From assembly GCA_024330925.1 (NCBI GenBank), contig JANDJK010000017.1:1-36380 (forward strand): a stretch of 36,380 bases of DNA. The letters run 5' to 3'. The stretch is from Nitrospira sp. (GTDB lineage Bacteria; Nitrospirota; Nitrospiria; Nitrospirales; Nitrospiraceae). Every line of letters starts with the position of its first letter. Position 1 is the first letter of the stretch. Shown here one piece after another: positions 17,232-25,101 of this stretch. The notes beneath the pieces were generated by a model. It made no database searches, was not told the origin of the DNA, and saw only the letters and a program-made list of their open reading frames with translations. A program made the translations under genes and the position numbers.

Positions 17232-17966
17232 ATGGCATTCTTAAGCATCCGAACCATGGCATCAATCTTTGATAACTGTTACGGAGCGCGAAGGGCTTCT
17301 CGCGTTTCTAGCTTTATGGCGTTTGGGATAGTGATGCTTGTGGGACTGTTGGGAGGACCTCTCCAGGCATGTGCTGAGAAACTAAGTGAGCCGCTGCCTC
17401 GACCACAGTCAGCAGGTGGGGGGGGAGTAGACAAATCATCACTCGTAGTCACACCGGACTACATTATAGGACCAGAAGATGTGTTGGACGTTAGTGTTTG
17501 GAAAAATACCGATTTGTCACGGACGGTTCTGGTTCGGCCTGATGGGAAAATTTCTCTTCCGCTGATCGGTGATGTGGTAGCTGTTGGAATGACCGCTACT
17601 CACTTAGCAGACGTCATTTCAGAACGATTAAAGGAATATAAGGAGAATCCGCAAGTATCCATCGTAGTCAAGGAGATTAACAGTTACGCGATCTACGTGC
17701 TCGGTGAAGTGGCCCATCCGGGGAAGTATCCGCTCAAAAGCAAAACGACCCTCTTGCAGGCCATCACGCTGGCCGGCGGATTTACGCCGACGGCGGCACG
17801 GAATAAGATCGTGGTATTTCGGTTTGGGGAGAACGGGCAAAAGGATGTCAAGATCAAGGTGAATTATGACGACATTGTTCTGCGAGATGGCTCAAGTCAA
17901 AACCTAGTGCTTGCTCCCGGCGACACCATTGTGATTCCCTCAGAAACCATGGTGTTGGTACCCTAA
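17232..17966 (+). CDS. Wza-like polysaccharide export lipoprotein (copy 1)
   Basis: This is an outer-membrane polysaccharide export protein of 244 residues. The N-terminus has a hydrophobic stretch ending GGPLQACAEK; Cys47 may be lipidated, although the lipobox LQAC is not ideal. A Poly_export domain begins IIGPEDVLDVSVWKNTDLSR, with RPDGKISLPLIGDV, followed by one SLBB domain (YAIYVLGEVAHPGKYPL...LAGGFTPTA). Such short Wza relatives are typical of exosortase-associated EPS loci. The ribosome site at ATG 17232 is weak; ATG 17256 and ATG 17316 are possible. It is strongly similar to the next gene, indicating tandem duplication. Confidence 0.92.
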   Translation: MAFLSIRTMASIFDNCYGARRASRVSSFMAFGIVMLVGLLGGPLQACAEKLSEPLPRPQSAGGGGVDKSSLVVTPDYIIGPEDVLDVSVWKNTDLSRTVLVRPDGKISLPLIGDVVAVGMTATHLADVISERLKEYKENPQVSIVVKEINSYAIYVLGEVAHPGKYPLKSKTTLLQAITLAGGFTPTAARNKIVVFRFGENGQKDVKIKVNYDDIVLRDGSSQNLVLAPGDTIVIPSETMVLVP

Positions 17967-18049
17967 ATGGAAAGGGTCGAAGCCTAAAAAGAGTCCTAAG
18001 GATACTCTCGTCAAGCTGCATATTCAGGAAAGAGGAGCGTCGTGGGTCG

Positions 18050-18646
18050 ATGAGACTATTAGTGGGAGGCTTGATACTTTTTCTTGGGGGGTGTGTGGCA
18101 GGGTCGATCTCTCATGAGATATTAAGGGAAGTAAAAAGACCACTCCCTAAGGATTTTTTATTAGGTCCTGAAGATGTCGTAGAAGTCACAGTCTGGAAAA
18201 ACCAGGATTTATCCCGAATTGTGACTGTTCGGCCAGATGGGATGATCTCTCTCCCACTGATTGGGGATGTGCAAGCCAGTGGTTTAACGGCCGAACAAGT
18301 GGGCGAGATTATTGCTAAGAAGCTATCAGAGTATAAAGAAAATCCGTCCGTTTCTGTGAGCGTTAAGGAAGTCAATAGTTACTACATCTATGTGGTAGGA
18401 GAAGTAGTGCATCCTGGGAAGTTTCCGTTGAAATCGTATGCAACAGTCTTGCAAGGTATTTCGCTGGCCGGCGGATTTACTCAATATGCCTCCAAAAACC
18501 GCATGGCTGTCATCCGGACGATAGACAAGGGCACACCGAATGAACGCCAGATTAGAATTCCAGTGCGGTACGACGATCTGGTGTCGGGAAAAGGAGAAAT
18601 CGGGAATTTTCAATTGATGTCGGGGGATACCATTGTCGTGCCGTGA
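18050..18646 (+). CDS. Wza-like polysaccharide export lipoprotein (copy 2)
   Basis: This 198-residue export protein has a short, clear lipoprotein signal (MRLLVGGLILFLGGC, Cys15). It shares with its upstream neighbour the strings GPEDV, VWKN.DLSR, RPDG.ISLPLIGDV, EYKENP, GEV.HPGK.PLKS and LAGGFT. It has one Poly_export and one SLBB domain. Relative to copy 1 it has a shorter N-terminus and a variable insert (DKGTPNERQIRIPVRYDDLV) near the end. An AGGAG lies upstream of ATG 18050. It may form mixed or alternative export pores with copy 1; this is inference. Its stop overlaps the next gene if that begins at TTG 18633. Confidence 0.93.
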   Translation: MRLLVGGLILFLGGCVAGSISHEILREVKRPLPKDFLLGPEDVVEVTVWKNQDLSRIVTVRPDGMISLPLIGDVQASGLTAEQVGEIIAKKLSEYKENPSVSVSVKEVNSYYIYVVGEVVHPGKFPLKSYATVLQGISLAGGFTQYASKNRMAVIRTIDKGTPNERQIRIPVRYDDLVSGKGEIGNFQLMSGDTIVVP

Positions 18647-19997
18647 TGGTTGTACGCGAAGCTGGTGGGGGATGGTTTATCTGGTGGGAGGGATGCTGTT
18701 CATGGCTCCTTCAGTGACGCAGGCACAAGTGCCCTATGGGCCAGGGGGAGTTCCCCAGCATGAAACCTCTCCGCCTGGTGGTATTGAAGAGTTGGTTGCG
18801 AATATACGCCAACTCGGCCCGTTCCGTGTGATTCCAACACTGATGGTTACGGAGCGATACGATAGCAATATTTTCGCGTTTCGTGGGGTAGGTGGCGGTC
18901 AACGGTCGGATTTTGTGACGGATGTATTTCCCGGTGCTCGCGTGACCCATTCGAATGACTACCTGGATGGAACGTTAACAGGACAGGCGATCGCGAGCTT
19001 CTATGTCAACAATCCCGGATTAAATTACGTGGGAACACAAGGAAGTTTTACAACGGTTTTGGACAAAATGTCTCAACGGGTTGTCCGGGGTCTCGGGCTC
19101 CGCTTGAGTGGCACGGTTCTGTATTATCCAGAGCAACCCTCATTTGTAGCCGCCCAGTCTCTGCAGTCGGATTTCATTCGCGGGATTCAGGCACGTCGTA
19201 ATAACGCGATCAGCAATACCACTACGGTCCAGAGTGCTTACACGGTCAGTCCGTCCGTGCAGCTCAATAGTTCGTATTCGTTTCAGACCATGCGGTTTTT
19301 GGGGCATAGAGACTTTGGAGATGGGAGGCCGACTCTTCCGCTGTTTAACATGACGACTCATGGGGCAACCGGAGGAATGGCCTATCTTGTTTCCCCCGAT
19401 CATACGATAGGGGTCACCTATGCCTTTCGGCAGATGATGTTCGGTTCACGTGTCGGCGATAGTGGGGTTGGCGGGTCTTTTGCAGGACGTTCCTTTGCAA
19501 TTCATGGCGTCAATGCTAACTGGAGTGGCACGTTCGGCCGTGAGTGGAGGGCGCAAATCTCACCTGGCCTGTCGTTCGCCAGCCAAGTGCCGGATAGGAT
19601 TCTATGGACCATCAATGCAAGTCTGAGCTGGATGGGGCAGGGAAAATCAGCCAGTGTGTCATTCAGTCGAGGATTGTATCCGAGTTTTTTTGGAGAAGCG
19701 GGCTTGCTCGCCAGCAATGTCGCCAGTGGGTCGGTGTCTTATCGCCTCTCTCAGAAATGGGAAGTGATGCTGGGGGCTAATTATGCCATCAATACGAGAA
19801 GTGGAACGGGAATAGGAACAGGTCGTCTGCGTTTTGAATCGATCAATGTGAATGGAACACTGCGATATGCCCTCTATCGAGGGATCTCAGCAGCTCTGAC
19901 TGGCAGCTATGGTGACTTTACGATCGAGCAGGCTGACACCACGTTCAACTATGACCGCCAAGTTGGCATCCTGACGCTGACAGCGGAATGGGACTAG
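18633..19997 (+). CDS. Outer-membrane beta-barrel protein, exosortase/EPS-locus type
   Basis: This 454-residue protein has an N-terminal signal peptide (hydrophobic MVYLVGGMLFMAPSVTQA, cleavage likely before QVPYG). After a short linker come many alternating amphipathic strands with aromatic ends (for example SVSYRLSQKWEVMLGANYAI, GSFTTVLDKMS), ending in DRQVGILTLTAEWD. The layout resembles the PEP-CTERM-system-associated outer-membrane proteins that sit between Wza and Wzc genes. It may act as an outer-membrane channel partner. The start is uncertain: TTG 18633 gives a basic signal n-region and overlaps the previous gene by 14 bp; ATG 18672 follows a GGTGGGGG run but would lack a positive n-region. 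Confidence 0.78.
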   Translation: MSCRDGCTRSWWGMVYLVGGMLFMAPSVTQAQVPYGPGGVPQHETSPPGGIEELVANIRQLGPFRVIPTLMVTERYDSNIFAFRGVGGGQRSDFVTDVFPGARVTHSNDYLDGTLTGQAIASFYVNNPGLNYVGTQGSFTTVLDKMSQRVVRGLGLRLSGTVLYYPEQPSFVAAQSLQSDFIRGIQARRNNAISNTTTVQSAYTVSPSVQLNSSYSFQTMRFLGHRDFGDGRPTLPLFNMTTHGATGGMAYLVSPDHTIGVTYAFRQMMFGSRVGDSGVGGSFAGRSFAIHGVNANWSGTFGREWRAQISPGLSFASQVPDRILWTINASLSWMGQGKSASVSFSRGLYPSFFGEAGLLASNVASGSVSYRLSQKWEVMLGANYAINTRSGTGIGTGRLRFESINVNGTLRYALYRGISAALTGSYGDFTIEQADTTFNYDRQVGILTLTAEWD

Positions 19998-19999
19998 GC

Positions 20000-22309
20000 A
20001 TGAATATACCGAGTGACCTCACCATCGCAGACTATTTGGATATTGCTCGTCGGCGAAAATGGCTCATCCTGGGAACGGTCGTAGGATGCCTGGCGGCCTC
20101 TGTTGCTCTGTATGAGGTGCTGCCCAAGACTTATCGATCAACCACGACCATTCTTTTGGAAGGTCAGAAGATCCCTGAGAACTATGTCAAAACCGGTGTT
20201 GAGGGAAAGGTTGATTCGCGGCTCTACGCCGTTCAGCAAATCGTAATGAGCCGGCCGGTTTTAGCAAAGATTGGTGAGCAGTTTGGGTTGATTACTCCTC
20301 AGATGTCAACGCTTGAACGGGAAGGCGTGGTCCAAAAGATGAGGGAGCAGACTCGCGTCACCAAATTGAGGCTTGGTCATTTAAAGGGACAGGATACGAC
20401 AGAAGGCTTTACCTTGTCATTTGCACATACGGATCCTGTTATTGCTATGAAGGTGACGGAAGCATTGGCTGCGCAATTTATCGAGCAAGACCTCAAATTG
20501 AAGGAACAAGTCTTGGAAGGGGCGTCTGAATTTCTTGACCAAGAATTAAAGCTAGTGGAATCCAAATTGGAAGAACAGGAACAGGCCATCAGTGCGTTTC
20601 GGTCCAAATACATGGGAGAGTTGCCTCAACAGATGGAGGCGAACTTACGGACTCTGGATCGGTTGCAGACGGAAGTCATTGCGGCTCGAGAAAACGTTCA
20701 AGCGGCGAAAAACAAGGTTGAGCTGTTGGAGCAGCGTATCAAGGAAGCGTCCCTGGCGGCGGCTCAGGGTGTGACACAACCGGCTACCTCCTCTCCAGGA
20801 CAATCGCACAGCGGAGATCCGTTGCTTGCGCGATTAGCGGAGCTCGAGCGGAATCTCACCACGCTTTCCACCGAGTATCATGATAATTATCCGGACATTG
20901 TTCTCTTGCGGAAAGAAATCGATGCCGTGAAGGCGCAGCTAGCCCTCAAGTATGGGGTTGCCAAGGAAGAGGTCCAACAGGGCTCTCCAAAGTTGGTTGA
21001 TCCTATAGTTCTTGATCTCATGCGCCAACGAGATGAAGCGATCAAGGATCTTGAAGCGCGGCAAGATCGCCTCCGCCGTTTGCTTGAGCAAATCAAAGAC
21101 TATGAGGGGCGGGTCGAACGGACGCCGATGCGGGAACAAGAACTCAGCATCTTGGTCCGTGACTACGACAATATGCAGAAAAATTATCAAGCACTACTCG
21201 ATAAACGGCTCAATGCGCGACTGGCGGAGAATCTGGAGAAACGGCAAAAAGGTGAGCAGTTTCGCGTGTTGGATCCTGCCAATCTTCCACTAGTTCCAGA
21301 GTCACCGAATAAATACCTGTTCTTCCTGGGCGGGTTGGTCGGAGGGTGCGGACTTGGCGGAGGTGCTGCATTTGTGCTTGAAATGCTACGGCCAGCGTTT
21401 AGACGTGTTGAACAAGTGGAGGGGGCACTGGGTATTCCAATCCTGGCGGCAATCCCCTTGTTTAAAACCCTGGCGGCGGGCGGGAGCCCAAGCACTGGGA
21501 GAGTCAGCCCCGCTGGGGAGGCTGCTAGCCGGTCTCGACTGCTTGGATACTTCAAAAGCAGACGTGAGGAAAAGACGAAGCTGCAGGAGGGAACGGATCT
21601 GATCCTTCCGACCATCGCATGGAACGTAGTGGCCAAATGGTGGCCAGATTCCATCATTGCTGAACAATATCGAGTGGCGGCGACGAGGCTAGCTCTGATG
21701 TCTCGTGAGGAGGGACACCCGGTTGCCCTTGTCACCAGCTCCATTCTTGGGGAGGGGAAAAGTACAACCACTGTCAACCTGGGGTATACGTTTGCCCATG
21801 CGCTCGATAAGCGCACCCTCATCATCGACTGCGATTTTAAGCGCCCGTCTGTCAGTCGATATCTGGGAAAACCCTTTGCTCCAGGCTTGAGCGATTATTG
21901 GAGTGGAAACTGCGCCATTGAAAGCTGCATTCATCAGATTGAGGGAGTGCCGCTCTGGGTATTGCCGGCTGGAACTGAAAGCCACCGAGTGTTTGAATTG
22001 TCAAAGATCCGTGATCTTGAACAACTCCTCAATGAGTTAAAACCCAAATTTGATCAAATATTCCTGGATACTCCACCTGTATTTCCATTGGCAGACCTTC
22101 ATTGGCTGTCGAGATTGGCAGATGTCTTGGTCTTTGTGATCATGGCCGGCACAACGGGACGCGACGTCGTTGAAAAAGCACTTAAGACACTTCGACCCCA
22201 AAACCAAGTCGGGCTCATTTTAGCAGGCGTCGAATCGACGAGCATGCCCTATTATCACTACTATCATCAGGGGGAGCGCACTCTTTCCCTTTATACCGTA
22301 AGAAAGTAA
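20000..22309 (+). CDS. Wzc-like chain-length determinant fused to BY-type tyrosine autokinase
   Basis: This is an inner-membrane regulator of EPS chain length and export. In 769 residues it has a Wzz domain with first membrane helix (about 20-40), a long periplasmic coiled coil (about 160-420), second membrane helix (about 438-462), and a cytoplasmic tyrosine kinase domain. Walker A (ILGEGKSTTT) is near 580, Walker A' (LIIDCDFKRP) near 607 and Walker B (IFLDTPPV) near 688. A tyrosine-rich tail (PYYHYYH and a later Tyr) lies in the last 25 residues, where BY kinases autophosphorylate. In many XrtA loci the chain-length protein and the kinase are separate genes; here they are one polypeptide. 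ATG 20000 is preferred; ATG 19988 overlaps the upstream stop. Confidence 0.94.
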   Translation: MNIPSDLTIADYLDIARRRKWLILGTVVGCLAASVALYEVLPKTYRSTTTILLEGQKIPENYVKTGVEGKVDSRLYAVQQIVMSRPVLAKIGEQFGLITPQMSTLEREGVVQKMREQTRVTKLRLGHLKGQDTTEGFTLSFAHTDPVIAMKVTEALAAQFIEQDLKLKEQVLEGASEFLDQELKLVESKLEEQEQAISAFRSKYMGELPQQMEANLRTLDRLQTEVIAARENVQAAKNKVELLEQRIKEASLAAAQGVTQPATSSPGQSHSGDPLLARLAELERNLTTLSTEYHDNYPDIVLLRKEIDAVKAQLALKYGVAKEEVQQGSPKLVDPIVLDLMRQRDEAIKDLEARQDRLRRLLEQIKDYEGRVERTPMREQELSILVRDYDNMQKNYQALLDKRLNARLAENLEKRQKGEQFRVLDPANLPLVPESPNKYLFFLGGLVGGCGLGGGAAFVLEMLRPAFRRVEQVEGALGIPILAAIPLFKTLAAGGSPSTGRVSPAGEAASRSRLLGYFKSRREEKTKLQEGTDLILPTIAWNVVAKWWPDSIIAEQYRVAATRLALMSREEGHPVALVTSSILGEGKSTTTVNLGYTFAHALDKRTLIIDCDFKRPSVSRYLGKPFAPGLSDYWSGNCAIESCIHQIEGVPLWVLPAGTESHRVFELSKIRDLEQLLNELKPKFDQIFLDTPPVFPLADLHWLSRLADVLVFVIMAGTTGRDVVEKALKTLRPQNQVGLILAGVESTSMPYYHYYHQGERTLSLYTVRK

Positions 22310-22317
22310 CCCGTAGC

Positions 22318-23373
22318 ATGGAAAAGACCATCTCTCCTCCTCTTGTCAAGACCGATAAGGAAAGAGGTGACATCTCCGCGCTGATGCTTTTTAAGCGACG
22401 AGTCGCCATTCTTGGAGGCGGTCAACTGGCGATGGAATTGCGTCAGGTTCTGGCGGAGCGGAGATGGACAAGCCTGCATATTGTTGGACTGATCGACGAC
22501 TCTTCTGCTTGCCAGCCTGACTCACATTCGGCAATGAAGGAATTGCCAGTGCTTGGCAGGTGCGATCACCTCCATGACATTGTCGAACAGTTTTCTGTCA
22601 ATACAATCGTTGTATGCATGCAAGATCGACGGGCCGGGTTGCCGGTTGGCGCGTTGCTGAATCTCAAAGCCAGAGGCATAGAGGTGATTGATGGCCATCA
22701 GTTGTTTGAACAGATAGCGGGACGCCTTGCCATCGATCAGCTTCGACCGAGTGCACTGATTTTTTCGACCGGATTTAAGCGTAGGCTGTCAACCAAGATT
22801 CTTAAACGCACGGTAGATTTGCTTGTGTCTAGCATGGGCTTGCTAGTCCTAACACCGCTGTTGTGTGTGATTGCCATTTTGATCAAATTGGATTCGCCGG
22901 GTCCCGTCTTCTATCGTCAGATGCGGGTTGGATTAGGCGGTCAGCCGTTTATGATGTGGAAGTTTCGCTCGATGTATCAAGAGGCCGAGCGGCAGGGCCC
23001 TCGGTGGGCTGAGAAGAATGATGCTCGGGTTTCACGAGTGGGGCGACTACTGCGCAAGTTTCGCCTTGACGAGATCCCGCAGCTTTATAACGTCATACGA
23101 GGCGAAATGAGTCTGGTTGGACCTCGCCCCGAACGCCCGGTGTTTGTCAATGAACTGCGAAAAGTCATCCCCTACTACGATCTCCGTCATACTGTTCGTC
23201 CTGGTCTAACAGGATGGGCGCAAATACAATATCAGTATGGTGCCAGCATCGAAGATGCTCATGTTAAATTGCAATATGATTTGTACTACGTGAAAAATAT
23301 GACGTTGGGACTGGATTTTCGGATTATGATCGAAACGATCCGCGTTGTATTACGAGGTGAGGGAGCACGTTAG
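22318..23373 (+). CDS. Initiating sugar-phosphate transferase (bacterial sugar transferase family), lacking N-terminal membrane bundle
   Basis: This enzyme transfers a sugar-1-phosphate from a nucleotide sugar to undecaprenyl phosphate, starting the EPS repeat unit. The C-terminal half has family motifs: KRTVDLLVSS and a re-entrant membrane helix (about 170-195), SPGPVFYRQMRVG, WKFRSM, RLDEIPQLYNV (catalytic Asp-Glu), GEMSLVGPRPE and RPGLTGWAQI. The N-terminal half has a Rossmann-like segment RRVAILGGGQLAMEL. At 351 residues it lacks the four or so N-terminal membrane helices that usually precede this segment in WcaJ/EpsB-type proteins (about 450 residues). No in-frame upstream sequence could supply them, as the previous gene ends 8 bp earlier. 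Confidence 0.93.
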   Translation: MEKTISPPLVKTDKERGDISALMLFKRRVAILGGGQLAMELRQVLAERRWTSLHIVGLIDDSSACQPDSHSAMKELPVLGRCDHLHDIVEQFSVNTIVVCMQDRRAGLPVGALLNLKARGIEVIDGHQLFEQIAGRLAIDQLRPSALIFSTGFKRRLSTKILKRTVDLLVSSMGLLVLTPLLCVIAILIKLDSPGPVFYRQMRVGLGGQPFMMWKFRSMYQEAERQGPRWAEKNDARVSRVGRLLRKFRLDEIPQLYNVIRGEMSLVGPRPERPVFVNELRKVIPYYDLRHTVRPGLTGWAQIQYQYGASIEDAHVKLQYDLYYVKNMTLGLDFRIMIETIRVVLRGEGAR

Positions 23374-23408
23374 CAAGTTGGTCTTAAGTGGCGGAAAGGA
23401 GACCTTGC

Positions 23409-24344
23409 ATGAAAAGAAGTGGAGTCCACGCGTTGTCATTCGATGTTGAGGAGCATTTCCAGGTCTCCGCGTTTTGGTCTGAAGAGCGCCGAAGCCAGTG
23501 GGAAACTTATGAAAGTCGAGTGGAGCGCAATACGGAGAAGATCCTAGATCTGCTCTCGCGACGAGGGGTTTATGCAACCTTTTTTGTGCTCGGCTGGGTC
23601 GCAAAGCGACATCAGCGATTGGTGAGGACCATCGTTGATCAAGGGCACGAATTGGCTTCTCATGGGTACGGCCATGAGCTCATCACGAACCAACGGCCCG
23701 ATCAATTCCGTGACGATGTGCGGAAGAGTAAACAGCTACTCGAGGATATTGCTGGCGTTCCGGTTTATGGCTACCGAGCTCCATCTTTTACGATTGTTGC
23801 TCGGACTCGGTGGGCGCTTCCGATCCTTGTCGAGGAAGGCTATCGCTATGACTCGAGCATCTTTCCCATCCGTCATGATCGGTATGGCATGCCGGAGGCT
23901 GTGCCGTACTGCCATTGCATAGACACAGAAAGTGGTCCGTTATGGGAGGTCCCTCCTTCTACCTTGAAAGTGGGAGCGATTCGCATTCCAATTGCGGGGG
24001 GAGGGTACTTTCGGCTGTTTCCCTATCCGATCTTGCGCAGGCTTCTCGATGGTGCCGCCGTTCATGGTCATCCGTTGATCATGTATCTTCACCCCTGGGA
24101 ACTGGATCCTGAGCAGCCCAGGATGGCTGGTTCGTGGCTGTCGACTTTTCGTCATTATTTAAATCTGGATAAGACGGAGGCGCGGCTGAAACGGCTCCTG
24201 TCCGATTTCCCGTTTACGACGATTCGCAACACGCTAGACACGATAGAGCAAGCTGGTCTGAAGAGGGCCGGTCTTGCCAACCGATCACGCGTTAATGTTC
24301 AGGATCACGCAAGCCGATATATGATGGGGAATGGCCATGGCTGA
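23409..24344 (+). CDS. Polysaccharide deacetylase, exosortase-A-locus type (NodB fold with DUF3473-like tail)
   Basis: This 311-residue protein likely removes N-acetyl groups from the EPS. The NodB domain begins HALSFDVEEHFQVSAF, where Asp12 takes the catalytic/metal position; the metal-binding His pair is in ELASHGYGHEL, followed by YRAPSFTI. YRYDSSIFPIRHDRYGMP and YLHPWELDPEQPR are characteristic of the exosortase-linked subgroup. There is no signal peptide, as is usual for this subgroup. I chose ATG 23409 (AAGGAG at 23396-23401, 7-bp spacing) over an in-frame GTG at 23388. The end overlaps the NusG-like gene by 8 bp. Confidence 0.93.
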   Translation: MKRSGVHALSFDVEEHFQVSAFWSEERRSQWETYESRVERNTEKILDLLSRRGVYATFFVLGWVAKRHQRLVRTIVDQGHELASHGYGHELITNQRPDQFRDDVRKSKQLLEDIAGVPVYGYRAPSFTIVARTRWALPILVEEGYRYDSSIFPIRHDRYGMPEAVPYCHCIDTESGPLWEVPPSTLKVGAIRIPIAGGGYFRLFPYPILRRLLDGAAVHGHPLIMYLHPWELDPEQPRMAGSWLSTFRHYLNLDKTEARLKRLLSDFPFTTIRNTLDTIEQAGLKRAGLANRSRVNVQDHASRYMMGNGHG

Positions 24345-24843
24345 GCAGGAAAGGGCGGAGTGGTATGTGGTTCGTACAAAACCGCACCAGGAAACCATAG
24401 CCGAAGCAAGCTTGCTACGAGGTGGAATTGAGGCGATCTGTCCTCGTATTCAAGAACGGCGTGTGATCAGAAAACGATTGCAACAGGTCATCGGACCGTT
24501 GTTTCCCGGCTATCTGTTTGCAAAGTCTACGCTTGCAGGATTGCGGCTGATCAAGTATGCCAGGGGGGTTCGCCATCTCGTCTCGTTTGGAGCCGGGCCT
24601 GTTGTTGTAAGTCAGGAAGTTATGGACGAAATTTTCCGGAGAATGGAAGGGGGAGTCGTTACTCCCCTACGACCGTCATTTGCTCGCGGAGACTTGGTTC
24701 GGGTTACCGAGGGACCGCTGCAAGGTCTGGAAGCAGTATTTGAGCGGGAACTTCCTGGTCAACAGCGAGCCCTGCTACTGATGAAAATGCTGGCCGGTCA
24801 AGTGCGGGTGGAGTTGGATTTGAGAGCCATCGTCTGTGCCTGA
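24337..24843 (+). CDS. NusG/RfaH-like transcription elongation factor (NusG paralogue)
   Basis: This 168-residue protein has an NGN domain (about 8-105; EWYVVRTKPHQETIAEASLL, GPLFPGYLFAK, GVRHLVSFG) and a C-terminal KOW domain (about 112-155; ARGDLVRVTEGPLQGLEAVFE). Such paralogues bind RNA polymerase and allow processive transcription of long EPS, LPS or antibiotic operons. ATG 24337 is preferred (GGGGA at 6-bp spacing); ATG 24331 adds two residues. It is encoded inside the operon it may control, overlapping the deacetylase gene, and is followed directly by a 258-bp non-coding stretch with strong hairpins, a possible RNA/DNA recruitment site. It is not the housekeeping nusG, as no secE/rplK neighbours are present. 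Confidence 0.92.
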   Translation: MAEQERAEWYVVRTKPHQETIAEASLLRGGIEAICPRIQERRVIRKRLQQVIGPLFPGYLFAKSTLAGLRLIKYARGVRHLVSFGAGPVVVSQEVMDEIFRRMEGGVVTPLRPSFARGDLVRVTEGPLQGLEAVFERELPGQQRALLLMKMLAGQVRVELDLRAIVCA

Positions 24844-25101
24844 TGGCTGAATATGGGGATCGCCACCGCACACGTTGGGGGTTCAGTTTGTTGCACATGC
24901 GAGGCGAAAGCCTCTAGAAGACGTAGGTCATTACTGCTTCGCGAGGGAAGGAATGCCTTCGCGAAACAGTGGTGAAACGTGGTGTGAGCGACAGGAAGGA
25001 ACAATCACTGGTCGTTGCACCAGAAAGGCGGTAGCCTGCTTATCGGTTTCTTACTCTCTCGTCACCCGAGTCTGCCCACACGGGTAGAACCTTTGCTTGC
25101 T
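24844..25101 (+). promoter_or_regulatory. Structured intergenic leader with four consecutive hairpins
   Basis: No gene is supported in these 258 bp. Four predicted RNA hairpins occur within 137 nt. (1) GAGGC-GAAA-GCCTC at 24901-24914, a GNRA tetraloop stem. (2) A long stem at 24931-24972 in which ACTG-c-TTCGCGA-GG pairs with CC-t-TCGCGAA-a-CAGT, about 13 Watson-Crick pairs plus two closing G-U pairs. (3) CTGGT-cgttgc-ACCAG at 25008-25023. (4) AGGC-GGTA-GCCT at 25026-25037. Within (2) an alternative GAAGG/CCTTC stem (24947-24960) is mutually exclusive with the long form. No T-rich tract follows, so it is not a simple terminator. I do not recognise a known riboswitch class. Confidence 0.55.

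Noticed and set aside
25015-25101. Upstream extension of the asparagine-synthase-like gene
   Set aside because: It would bury the catalytic N-terminal Cys that must follow the first Met, and the segment contains two of the predicted hairpins.
24844-25101. tRNA, c-di-GMP riboswitch or group II intron remnant in the structured leader
   Set aside because: No T-loop GTTCRANYC, no GEMM-I core such as GGGCAAACC, and no domain V-like hairpin were found; left as an unclassified structured leader.
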